A stretch of 7,436 nt of DNA from an uncultured Acidobacteriota bacterium (GCA_937900045.1 CALCEB010000215.1:1-7436), one strand, 5' to 3'. Shown: positions 1 to 5,652, counted from the stretch's first letter. The notes: generated by a model not told the origin, from the sequence alone. Numbers and translations are program-made.

Positions 1-353
1 TGCCAGGAGTGAGGGCCGCCTATACGCGGACTCAGATCATGAACGGAGACTTGCCTCACATTCCACTGGCAGAAAAGGTCTCAAACAGCTTTAATCCCTT
101 GCGGAGCGGCGATGTATTCATCGTGCTGGAGCCCTACGCCGTGCCCGTTGCGGGGGATATTCATACCACTCATGGCAGTCCCTGGAGCTATGACGCCCAA
201 GTCCCTTTGATTTTCTGGGGAAATGCCTTCAATCCGGGTGTCTACACGGTCCCCGTCCAACCTGTGGACTTGGCGGCTACCCTTTCCGCAGCCTTGCGCC
301 TCACTCAACCTTCGGGCGAACAAGGGCGGCCACTCTCCATAGCGCTGAAGTAA
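1..353 (+). CDS. Alkaline phosphatase superfamily protein (PafA/phosphodiesterase-like), C-terminal fragment
   Basis: The reading frame is open from the left edge (first full codon at base 3) to TAA 351-353, so the start and the catalytic N-terminal part lie outside the window. The visible 116 or so residues match the end of metal-dependent hydrolases of the alkaline phosphatase superfamily. They show a strand 'SGDVFIVLEPY', then 'TTHGSPWSYDAQVPLIFWG', whose THGS histidine is a conserved zinc ligand in PafA-type phosphatases and nucleotide pyrophosphatase/phosphodiesterases, then the 'VQPVDLAATLSAAL' helix and a C-terminal 'PSGEQGRPL' close to the usual family end. The family hydrolyses phosphomono- or diesters, usually outside the cytoplasm; the substrate cannot be read from this fragment. 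The frame includes an internal ATG at 39, but homology runs across it, so it is not the true start. No terminator is evident downstream. Confidence 0.85.
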   Translation, partial: PGVRAAYTRTQIMNGDLPHIPLAEKVSNSFNPLRSGDVFIVLEPYAVPVAGDIHTTHGSPWSYDAQVPLIFWGNAFNPGVYTVPVQPVDLAATLSAALRLTQPSGEQGRPLSIALK

Positions 354-443
354 GCGGAAACAAGCAACGGAGATTTGCCGGACGGCTCGAACAGCATGGT
401 TGAGACCTTGCCCTGACGGTCCTCCAAGGGAAGTTCGCAAATA

Positions 444-457
444 ATTCAGGTTAGAGC
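444..457 (+). repeat. 14-bp direct repeat, left copy (possible target duplication)
   Basis: The sequence attcaggttagagc is repeated exactly at 629-642. It flanks the inverted-repeat element, consistent with duplication of a target site on insertion. Confidence 0.65.
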
Positions 458-462
458 CAATA

Positions 463-476
463 CTGTTCAGTTAAGG
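463..476 (+). repeat. Left terminal inverted repeat of MITE-like element
   Basis: The sequence ctgttcagttaagg is the inverted counterpart of 614-627, with a single mismatch at its eighth base. Confidence 0.6.
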
Positions 477-513
477 CGAGTTTCATGATCTTGACCTCAG
501 AGGCGTCGCCGGA

Positions 514-578
514 CCCCTCACCCCTGCCCTCTCCCCGCAAGCGGGGAGAGGGGGAACCGCGCAGCGGCGGGTGAGGGG
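514..578. repeat. Nested GC-rich palindrome inside the MITE-like element
   Basis: The outer arms cccctcaccc (514-523) and gggtgagggg (569-578) pair perfectly over 10 bp. The inner arms ccctctccccgc (527-538) and gcggggagaggg (541-552) pair perfectly over 12 bp around 'aa'. An asymmetric stretch at 553-568 separates the two stems on the right side. CCCTCACCC/CTCTCCC palindromes of this type are a common dispersed repeat in GC-rich bacterial genomes. In RNA the structure would be very stable. Confidence 0.8.
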
Positions 579-613
579 CTCTGATTCAACTGTGTGCATT
601 ATTCTCGACCGGA

Positions 614-627
614 CCTTAAGTGAACAG
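614..627 (-). repeat. Right terminal inverted repeat of MITE-like element
   Basis: The sequence ccttaagtgaacag has the reverse complement ctgttcacttaagg, which differs from the left end by one base. Confidence 0.6.
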
Positions 628-628
628 C

Positions 629-642
629 ATTCAGGTTAGAGC
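629..642 (+). repeat. 14-bp direct repeat, right copy (possible target duplication)
   Basis: This is an exact second copy of attcaggttagagc (444-457). It lies only 15 bp from the GH57 stop codon, so the element inserted right at that gene's 3' edge. Confidence 0.65.
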
Positions 643-656
643 GGCTACGACTGGCG

Positions 657-2813
657 TCAAAGACGGGTGATTTCTGCTTGCAGACTAAACTCCGGCGATC
701 GGTTCCTGGAAAACTCCAGATTCCAGACAGCCATCACCGCGGAGCCCTGATAAATACGTTCAAACCCCGATTCTGATTGGGAAATCGTCTCAATCGGGAC
801 AATCCACCAGCGAGCCCCGGGAGCGCACTTCAGTTGGATTCTGACGCGTTGCCACTCGTCGGCAATCGTCAGGACCGGAAAATCGATTTCCCCCTTGAAT
901 TCGAGCGGGCGCCGCAACCCTTCGGCTTCGAAGTAGCGGTCCGGCGCGTTGGGGGCAAGAAGATTCAGGACCAGTTCAAGTCCAAAAGCGATGCGCGGCG
1001 CGGCGTTAGCTTGTGGCTGCATCGAAAATTTTGACAAACATTCGATCACCAACCGGTCGCCACTGGCCCGTACTCGAAGCTTCTTTGTGGGTTTGATGCC
1101 GGCCTCCAGACTCCCTGTCTGGAGACTCCCTTCCGGTCTGAATTCCCATTCGGCCGTGCCATCCCACGGCTCCTGGAGCTTCCACGGGCCTCCGGCCAGC
1201 AGCTTATTTTCATCCAAGTTCAACTCCGCGAAATCCTGCAAGGTTTTTGAAGCTGGGAACAACATGGTTCGAAACGCATGGCGCGCATAATGGTCATAGC
1301 GCAAAAGTGCGCCCAGATTGGCCTCTTTGCTCCATACCTGGTCGTGAATAGAGGCTGGGCCCTCGTGCGGCGCCTGTTTGGAAGTAAAGTGTCGGCGGAC
1401 CAAGTCATGATAGGCCTCAGGCCGCCGCATCAGCGAATTGATCAATTCCACGTGCGACGGCTTGAAGCGCAAACTGGAAACTGTTGCTCCGTCGGCGGGA
1501 CGCGCAATCATGCCGAACATCCGGTTTTCCAAGCAAAGCTCCGGTTGGCCATCCGCGTCGAAATCGGCCACCTCGTTGACCACGGTGGAATCTCTGGCTG
1601 TGTCCTCGAACTGGTCAAGCAGAATTTCCGCCTGAATCAGATGGCCCAGCAATCCGCTGCGAAGATGGGGAGAATAAAGTCCGCCAAACACTCCGTGCCA
1701 ATAGGCGTCATTGCATTGAGCGGCCAGGAGGTGAGTTTGTGCTTGATCCAAGATCTGGCGCCCGTCCGTGCCGGAGACGGTGGCCAGCCACGCCGTATGC
1801 CACCGCTCTAGTGTTCTCAGGACCAGCTTGTGGATTTGATTCGACTCTGCATACTTGCTGAAGAAGTTGAGCCAGACTCCCCCGCGCACGAAGCGCTGCA
1901 CGCGCTTACCTTGAGGCGTATTTTCCACGTCACTTAAACACGCCGTAAGCTCGCGGCACGCGGGGATTGGGAGCGCCCAGGACATCATTTCCGAATAGGA
2001 AGCCGTGGGTAGATAGATTCGTCCTTTGGGTTTCTGAGTGGAGTAGTAATCCGCCAAAGTAACGGTCTCCAGCCAGTCGCCCGCGTCTTCCACCGCCGTA
2101 AGAAAACGCTTCAGCCATCCGTTCGTATAGCAGTGCTCGTAGGTTCCCGGCCACACTCCGAATTTCTCGCAATCATCGCCCACCGCAAACAGAGCGTCTG
2201 GCGTCCCCTGACCCCCGCGCAATATTTCCAGAGTCTCATCGGGCTCGCGAAAAGGAATCGTATACCGGAGTGATTGAAGGCTCGGAAAAAGATGCAGCGC
2301 GGCTCCAGCGTCTTCGGTGATGTAGGTGCCTTGAAGCTGAGCGGGCTCAAGCCCGGCCGCGATGAAATGAGTGTCATCCAGAATGGTGTAGCGGACGCCG
2401 GCTTTAACCAAGGGTTGAATTAATGCTTGTTCCCAAACCCGCTCCGCCACCCAGATGCCTTGCGGGCTCACGCCAAAATATCTGTGAAGATAACGCGATT
2501 GCCTTTCGATCTGTGCCACTCTTTCGCTGTCGGGAATTGAGGCAAGAATGGGCTCGAAATAGCCACCGCCCAACATTTCGATCTGTCCCCGCTCCGCCAG
2601 TTCCCGTAACAGGCCCAGGAACTCAGGATGGTGGGATTCCATCCACTCGAGCAAAATACCCGAATAGTGAAAGGTCATTTTGATCTGAGGATGGCTGTGC
2701 AGAGCCTTCAGAAAAGGGTGATACGATTTCTGATAGGCCTCTTCAATCACGTGGTCGAAGTTTCCCACGGGCTGGTGGGAGTGAATGACCAAGGCAAGCG
2801 CTACTTTGCTCAA
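657..2813 (-). CDS. Glycoside hydrolase family 57, 4-alpha-glucanotransferase/alpha-amylase type
   Basis: The 718-residue protein is colinear with Thermococcus litoralis 4-alpha-glucanotransferase (659 residues), which transfers or cleaves alpha-1,4-glucan chains. It has a catalytic barrel at about 1-335, a helical DUF1925-like part at about 336-405 and a beta-rich DUF1926-like C-terminus ending with 'IETISQSESGFERIYQG'. All five GH57 motifs are present: HSHQP (11-15); GGGYFEPILASIP (82-94); GIWVAERVWE (119-128) with nucleophile Glu124; GDDCEKFGVW (212-221) with the acid/base in the Asp213/Asp214 pair; and CNDAYWHGVFGG (367-378). The start is TTG 2813: an in-frame stop lies 13 codons upstream, AAAGGA precedes it, and HSHQP falls at residue 11 as expected. 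No signal peptide is seen, so a cytoplasmic role in glycogen or maltodextrin turnover is inferred. The choice between transferase and amylase activity cannot be settled from sequence alone. Confidence 0.93.
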   Translation of the reverse strand: MSKVALALVIHSHQPVGNFDHVIEEAYQKSYHPFLKALHSHPQIKMTFHYSGILLEWMESHHPEFLGLLRELAERGQIEMLGGGYFEPILASIPDSERVAQIERQSRYLHRYFGVSPQGIWVAERVWEQALIQPLVKAGVRYTILDDTHFIAAGLEPAQLQGTYITEDAGAALHLFPSLQSLRYTIPFREPDETLEILRGGQGTPDALFAVGDDCEKFGVWPGTYEHCYTNGWLKRFLTAVEDAGDWLETVTLADYYSTQKPKGRIYLPTASYSEMMSWALPIPACRELTACLSDVENTPQGKRVQRFVRGGVWLNFFSKYAESNQIHKLVLRTLERWHTAWLATVSGTDGRQILDQAQTHLLAAQCNDAYWHGVFGGLYSPHLRSGLLGHLIQAEILLDQFEDTARDSTVVNEVADFDADGQPELCLENRMFGMIARPADGATVSSLRFKPSHVELINSLMRRPEAYHDLVRRHFTSKQAPHEGPASIHDQVWSKEANLGALLRYDHYARHAFRTMLFPASKTLQDFAELNLDENKLLAGGPWKLQEPWDGTAEWEFRPEGSLQTGSLEAGIKPTKKLRVRASGDRLVIECLSKFSMQPQANAAPRIAFGLELVLNLLAPNAPDRYFEAEGLRRPLEFKGEIDFPVLTIADEWQRVRIQLKCAPGARWWIVPIETISQSESGFERIYQGSAVMAVWNLEFSRNRSPEFSLQAEITRL

Positions 2814-2821
2814 GCTTGAAT

Positions 2822-2827
2822 CCTTTC
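2822..2827 (-). promoter_or_regulatory. Ribosome binding site for the GH57 gene (decides TTG start)
   Basis: On the - strand this reads AAAGGA, part of ggaaagga, 8 bases before TTG 2813. No ATG or GTG with a comparable site exists nearby in frame. Confidence 0.65.
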
Positions 2828-2981
2828 CGGCCGGATGAAGCAGCCCGGGTTACTCTTGGTTTCAGCGCGCGAGCCGCCGTGGCTTTGGCTGAGAATCCCG
2901 GCGTTTTCAGCGAATAGTTTCCGGTAGCTTGCTGAGTTCCTGGTGCTTAGAATAGGTCCAACAATGTTACGCGCCGGTAAA

Positions 2982-2989
2982 ATTATAAT
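2982..2989. promoter_or_regulatory. Possible bidirectional -10 element (attataat)
   Basis: The 8-bp perfect palindrome attataat contains TATAAT on both strands within a GC-richer spacer between two divergent genes. Neither strand has a good -35 hexamer at 16-18 bp, so this is suggestive only. It would give leaders of roughly 160-190 nt on both sides. Confidence 0.3.
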
Positions 2990-3020
2990 AAGCTCAGAAT
3001 CGCGGAAACGCGGGTTGTGT

Positions 3021-3040
3021 GGAAGAATATGGCATCTTCC
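3021..3040. repeat. Short inverted repeat (ggaaga/tcttcc)
   Basis: A perfect 6-bp stem, ggaaga (3021-3026) with tcttcc (3035-3040), encloses an 8-base loop. It lies in the divergent control region and could be an operator or chance; nothing else supports it. Confidence 0.3.
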
Positions 3041-3170
3041 TGCATTCGGACTAGGAAAGATTGCTTTATTTTTCGCATCGGAATGCGGATGCTTTATTCT
3101 TATCATGCGAAGTCCGCCGCAATGCCGGTGGACGATCGAGCCGGATAATCCCTGGCCAGTAAATTTTGAT

Positions 3171-3176
3171 GAAAGG
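3171..3176 (+). promoter_or_regulatory. Ribosome binding site for holA (favours GTG 3184)
   Basis: GAAAGG is followed by 7 bases and GTG. The alternative ATG at 3169 overlaps this site and is preceded by an AT-rich stretch without any purine-rich motif. Confidence 0.55.
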
Positions 3177-3183
3177 TAGCCCT

Positions 3184-4272
3184 GTGAAGATTCCTCTTCG
3201 ACCCAAGGATTTTATAGCGGCTGTGGCCAAGGGAAAACCCGGGCCGGCGTATTTTCTGCGCGGCGCTGACCGCTTTCTGCATGAAGAGTGCAGAACCGCG
3301 ATCATCGAATCGATTCCTCCTGGGTTCCGCGAATGGTCCCTTGCGGACGTCGAATTCCAAGCCGGGGAATTGAAGCACGCCCTGGAGAATGCTTTTCAGA
3401 TGCCCATGCTCGGCGGCCACAACTACCTGCTTTTTTCAGACCCCGGCGATTTCGGCCACGTCGATGAAGCGGACCAAAAGGCGCTGGCAGCCTACCTTGG
3501 CAAGCCTTCATCCTTCGCAACCCTCGTTTTCACCGCCTACGAGCCCGACCGGCGCCGGACCTTCATCCAAACCCTTGAGAAAATGGCAGAAGTCGTTGAA
3601 TTGACACCGCTGGGCCGCCCGGAGGCCGTCCTGTGGCTGAAGCAATATCTTGAAAAGCGCGGCATCAGTATTGACCCGGAAGTTGCAGAAACGGTTGCCT
3701 CCCGGTTCGACATGGGCGGCAACCGGTCTGGCAAAGGCGGCGGCGTAAACCTGTTATGGATGCGAACCGAAATCGAAAAGTTAATTACGGCCAACTTCGG
3801 AACGAAAAGGCTCGAAAAGGCTAATTTGGAAATGATTTTTGCTATGCGCGAAGAGCATGAAATCGGCAAGTTGCTCATGGCGCTTGCAGACCGGCAACTG
3901 AGCCGCGCGCTTCAGACGCTCCGGGTGCTGCTTTCCAGCAAAGAGCCGGAAACTCTCGTGCTTTGGTGCATTGGCGACCTGTTCCGCCAAGCTCTGAAGT
4001 CGGCGCCCGCAACGGGCTACGGCCGCTCCGCCTGGAACCGCGGCGGAAATCCTTATTCCACCTTTGAGATTGCGCCTCGCGCCTTAAAAACTTATTCACG
4101 GCAGGAACTGCTCCGTGCCCTGCGCTTGGCTAGGGCTGCCGACTTGAACATTAAATCTTCCTGGAAGGATTCCCGCGTTCTGCTTGAAGCTTTGGTTTGG
4201 CAGATCATGGTGGGAGGAGACGCGGGTTTGGCTTCGGGGGTCATTGAGGCCGCCGGAGCTTTATCGGAATAA
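3184..4272 (+). CDS. holA: DNA polymerase III subunit delta (clamp-loader)
   Basis: With the GTG start the product has 362 residues, near the usual 330-350 for this family. Delta opens the beta sliding clamp as part of the clamp-loader complex at the replication fork. Family signs are 'GPAYFLRGADRFLHEE' (20-35), where delta carries its degenerate nucleotide-fold start; 'ALENAFQMPMLGG' (66-78) followed by a hydrophobic strand; the 'TAYEPDRRRTF' segment (117-127); 'VELTPLGRPEAVLWLKQYL' (138-156); and a helical C-terminal domain ending 'SSWKDSRVLLEALVWQI'. A Gly/Lys-rich insert (GGNRSGKGGG, 178-187) stands where homologues usually have the short GND turn before the 'EIEKL' helix. GTG 3184 is preferred because GAAAGG lies 7 bases upstream; TTG 3166 and ATG 3169 in the same frame have no such site. 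The gene is monocistronic as far as visible and convergent with rpsT. Confidence 0.9.
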   Translation: MKIPLRPKDFIAAVAKGKPGPAYFLRGADRFLHEECRTAIIESIPPGFREWSLADVEFQAGELKHALENAFQMPMLGGHNYLLFSDPGDFGHVDEADQKALAAYLGKPSSFATLVFTAYEPDRRRTFIQTLEKMAEVVELTPLGRPEAVLWLKQYLEKRGISIDPEVAETVASRFDMGGNRSGKGGGVNLLWMRTEIEKLITANFGTKRLEKANLEMIFAMREEHEIGKLLMALADRQLSRALQTLRVLLSSKEPETLVLWCIGDLFRQALKSAPATGYGRSAWNRGGNPYSTFEIAPRALKTYSRQELLRALRLARAADLNIKSSWKDSRVLLEALVWQIMVGGDAGLASGVIEAAGALSE

Positions 4273-4482
4273 GTTCGGATCCATTGCTGCGGATTCCTCA
4301 CTGCCGCCAGATTGGCTCCTGCTGGGGCATGCCTTCAATCGTGCTGAAAGCGGCATCCGCAGGCTGCAAAACGAGCGGGTGACGGTTATTGTCCGCACCA
4401 CCGCTCAGTTCTTTTCCACCACGGCGGGAGCGGCGAAATCCCAGGTGCAACACCAGTTCTGCAGCTTCGCCGGCTCGCGGAT
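4273..4482. other. Convergent spacer between holA and rpsT
   Basis: This 210-bp stretch sits between two gene ends. No terminator-like stem with a T-run was found on either strand. It stays open in one frame on each strand (the + strand frame continues from inside holA to 4576; a - strand frame ends in TGA near 4301), but neither peptide is recognised and neither has a ribosome site. It is reported as non-coding with some doubt. Confidence 0.5.
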
Positions 4483-4752
4483 CTATATCGAGCTGATAAC
4501 TTGGATGTGGCGGCTCAGCCTTGACTTGTATCTTGCCGCAGTATTCCGGTGCAAAATACCTTTGTGGACGGAGTGATCGATTAATGACAACGTCGGGAGG
4601 AGCAAGGACTGCGCGGAGGTCTTATCCTTCGCGTCAATTGCGGCGCGCAGCCTTCGAATTTGGTTGCGCAGCTTGGACCGGTGGGCGCGATTGCGCTCGG
4701 TCCTGACATGGGTCTGCTTAATGCGCTTCAATGCGGACTTGTGACTTGCCAC
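4483..4752 (-). CDS. rpsT: 30S ribosomal protein S20
   Basis: The product has 89 residues, typical for S20 (about 85-90), a small basic helical protein that binds 16S rRNA early in 30S assembly. The N-terminus ASHKSALKRIKQ corresponds to the family's A(N)xKSAxKRI start, and KGILHRNTAARYKSRLSR (about 66-83) matches the conserved C-terminal signature KG..H.N.AARKKSRL. Arg and His replace many of the usual Lys residues. The start is GTG 4752, not the ATG at 4794 in the same frame: GAAGGAG lies 5 bases upstream of the GTG, S20 homology begins immediately after it, and the -10 box of the promoter (4785-4790) would fall inside a gene started at 4794. The gene stops at TAG 4483-4485. It is divergent from hpt and convergent with holA. 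Confidence 0.94.
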   Translation of the reverse strand: MASHKSALKRIKQTHVRTERNRAHRSKLRNQIRRLRAAIDAKDKTSAQSLLLPTLSLIDHSVHKGILHRNTAARYKSRLSRHIQVISSI

Positions 4753-4774
4753 AGAAACTCCTTCAAGGAAGAAT
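4746..4774 (+). promoter_or_regulatory. Possible hpt promoter overlapping the rpsT start
   Basis: TTGCCA (4746-4751, 5/6) is followed by 17 bases and AAGAAT (4769-4774, 4/6). The -35 would lie across the rpsT start codon and the -10 just upstream of the rpsT ribosome site, so the two divergent transcription units would overlap. The match is moderate. Confidence 0.35.
4758..4764 (-). promoter_or_regulatory. Ribosome binding site for rpsT (decides GTG start)
   Basis: On the - strand this reads GAAGGAG, a near-perfect anti-16S match, 5 bases before GTG 4752. Confidence 0.8.
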
Positions 4775-4784
4775 AGAACCTCTA

Positions 4785-4813
4785 AGTTTATCAAATCACT
4801 AAAAAACGGTCAA
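4785..4813 (-). promoter_or_regulatory. Sigma70-type promoter for rpsT
   Basis: On the - strand, TTGACC (4813-4808, 5/6 to the consensus) is followed by exactly 17 bases and TAAACT (4790-4785, 4/6). Transcription would begin near 4778, giving a leader of about 25 nt that contains the ribosome site. Expression would suit a constitutive ribosomal protein gene. No long autoregulatory leader is apparent. Confidence 0.65.
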
Positions 4814-4817
4814 CCGC

Positions 4818-4823
4818 GAGGAG
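4818..4823 (+). promoter_or_regulatory. Ribosome binding site for hpt
   Basis: GAGGAG lies 3 bases before ATG 4827. The spacing is shorter than usual, but no better in-frame start exists and the protein start fits the family. Confidence 0.55.
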
Positions 4824-4826
4824 AAG

Positions 4827-5378
4827 ATGCAGGATTCAACAACCAAGACGGATCTCGACATTCTTATCGATGCCAACCGGATCGCTCAGCGCGTCCGTGA
4901 ATTGGGCGCGCTGATTTCATCCGATTACCAAGGGAAGCCCCTGCGACTGGTCGGCGTCCTGAAGGGGGCGTGGGTATTTCTGGCGGACTTGGTCCGCTCC
5001 ATCGACCTGGAGGAGCTAACCGTTGACTTTCTGGGTGTATCCAGCTACCACGATTCCACCCGCAGCTCGGGCGAGGTGATGATTACCAAGGATCTTGACC
5101 TGAGCATCGAGGGCATTGACGTTCTTCTGGTTGAGGATATTTTGGATACCGGCGAAACGCTGCACTACCTGATGGGCGTCTTGAAGGCTCATAAGCCCCG
5201 AAGCGTGAAGGTGGTAGCGTTGCTGGACAAGATCTCGCGCCGCACCCGGCCGGTCCAGGCGGGCTACATCGGTTTTGAAATTCCGGACGAGTTTGTGGTG
5301 GGTTATGGGCTGGATTATGCCCAGAAATACCGCCAATTCCCGGAAGTCCGCTTCTTGAAAAACGTCTCAGCCCCGTGA
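4827..5378 (+). CDS. hpt: Hypoxanthine (guanine) phosphoribosyltransferase
   Basis: The 183-residue cytoplasmic enzyme, typical in length, transfers phosphoribose from PRPP to hypoxanthine and/or guanine, giving IMP or GMP in purine salvage. All active-site loops are visible: 'VGVLKGAWVF' (42-51) with the pyrophosphate-binding LKG; the flexible 'SSYHDSTRSSGE' (72-83) with the conserved Ser-Tyr; the PRPP motif 'LLVEDILDTGET' (100-111), Glu103/Asp104 contacting ribose hydroxyls and Asp107 the presumed base; Lys135 in 'ALLDK', which contacts the purine 6-oxo group; and 'PDEFVVGYGLDYAQKYRQFP' (153-172) with Asp163 near the purine and metal. No key residue is missing. In many bacteria hpt is followed by tilS or ftsH; here it is followed by gene-free repeat DNA, so it appears to stand alone. 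Confidence 0.96.
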   Translation: MQDSTTKTDLDILIDANRIAQRVRELGALISSDYQGKPLRLVGVLKGAWVFLADLVRSIDLEELTVDFLGVSSYHDSTRSSGEVMITKDLDLSIEGIDVLLVEDILDTGETLHYLMGVLKAHKPRSVKVVALLDKISRRTRPVQAGYIGFEIPDEFVVGYGLDYAQKYRQFPEVRFLKNVSAP

Positions 5379-5431
5379 GCCGCCATTCCAGCCTGGATTA
5401 TTCCGGGGATTTTATTCGCGGATGGTCAGAC

Positions 5432-5447
5432 CACGGTTTTGACCGTG
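5432..5447 (+). repeat. Small hairpin downstream of hpt
   Basis: The sequence cacggt-tttg-accgtg forms a perfect 6-bp stem with a 4-base loop, 54 bp after the hpt stop. No T-run follows, so it is not a standard intrinsic terminator, though it could still act as an RNA 3'-end structure. Confidence 0.35.
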
Positions 5448-5542
5448 CTGTCCCGGCGATCCTCCAAATCGCCCACGCCATATTTGAAATAGATGCTACA
5501 AAATATGGGTCTTCTGGGCTTGGAGCGAGCGGCGGAAAGCAG

Positions 5543-5652
5543 GGTAGTGGCGCAGTTTGCTGTAGCGGCGCTCTATGAGCGCCGGAAACCGTTGAGGATA
5601 CAAGTTCGGCGCTCATAGAGCGCCGCTACAGCAAAGAAACTGAGACACTACC
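5543..5652. repeat. REP / inverted-REP pair (BIME-like element)
   Basis: A perfect 29-bp inverted repeat links 5556-5584 with 5607-5635 around a 22-base spacer. Each arm is itself a hairpin: cggcgctc-tat-gagcgccg at 5566-5584 and its mirror at 5607-5625. The left hairpin is immediately preceded by GTAG (5562-5565) and the right one followed by CTAC (5626-5629). A GTAG-type foot next to a short palindrome is the hallmark of REP sequences processed by REP-associated tyrosine transposases. The inverted arms extend further with mismatches and a 4-base insertion (ggtagtggcgcag at 5543-5555 versus ctgagacactacc at 5640-5652). No transposase gene is in the window. Confidence 0.75.

Larger units (their letters stand above)
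458..628. mobile_element. MITE-like non-coding insertion with terminal inverted repeats
   Basis: A segment of about 170 bp has ends that are inverted copies: ctgttcagttaagg at 463-476 and ccttaagtgaacag at 614-627, 13 of 14 bases pairing. It carries no reading frame, contains a large GC-rich palindrome, and is flanked by a perfect 14-bp direct repeat. This is the anatomy of a miniature inverted-repeat element mobilised in trans. Oddities: the direct repeat is long for a target-site duplication, and the two ends are not equidistant from it (5 bases on the left, 1 on the right), so the exact borders are uncertain. The parent transposase family is not recognised. Confidence 0.6.
354..656. other. 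Intergenic region between phosphatase and GH57 gene ends
   Basis: This 303-bp spacer separates a + strand gene end from a - strand gene end. No coding potential was recognised. About 170 bp of it is the MITE-like element described separately; bases 354-443 show nothing beyond a weak possible stem. The strong hairpin in the middle sits where both converging transcripts would end and could stop transcription, but no U-tract follows it on either strand. Confidence 0.7.
2814..3183. other. Divergent intergenic region between the GH57 gene and holA
   Basis: About 370 bp must hold the promoters of both genes. There is a - strand open frame at 2810-3106, but its peptide is rich in Arg, Ser and Asn, resembles nothing recognised and lacks a ribosome site, so it is not called. 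Visible items are the AT-rich attataat patch (2982-2989), a 6-bp stem at 3021-3040 and a small stem at 3075-3088 (cgcat/atgcg around cgga). Confidence 0.6.

Noticed and set aside
81..440. Open frame on the - strand over the phosphatase gene end
   Set aside because: It is antisense to a frame with clear family motifs; the peptide is Arg/Gly-rich and unrecognised.
1278..1811. 177-residue + strand frame inside the GH57 gene
   Set aside because: It is a shadow of the well-supported GH57 coding sequence; no domain or ribosome site.
2810..3106. 98-residue - strand frame in the GH57/holA spacer
   Set aside because: It overlaps the promoter region, has no ribosome site or recognisable motif, and would end on top of the GH57 start.
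4184..4576. 130-residue + strand frame across the holA end and the rpsT 3' part
   Set aside because: About two thirds overlaps two firmly identified genes; peptide unrecognised; no ribosome site. The unexplained middle is noted as a finding.
5432..5447. Intrinsic terminator for hpt
   Set aside because: The stem is only 6 bp and no T-run follows, so it was kept only as a hairpin.
5375..5578. 67-residue + strand frame overlapping the hpt stop as GTGA
   Set aside because: The overlap resembles translational coupling, but the frame runs into the REP palindrome, its peptide is unlike any known protein and there is no ribosome site.
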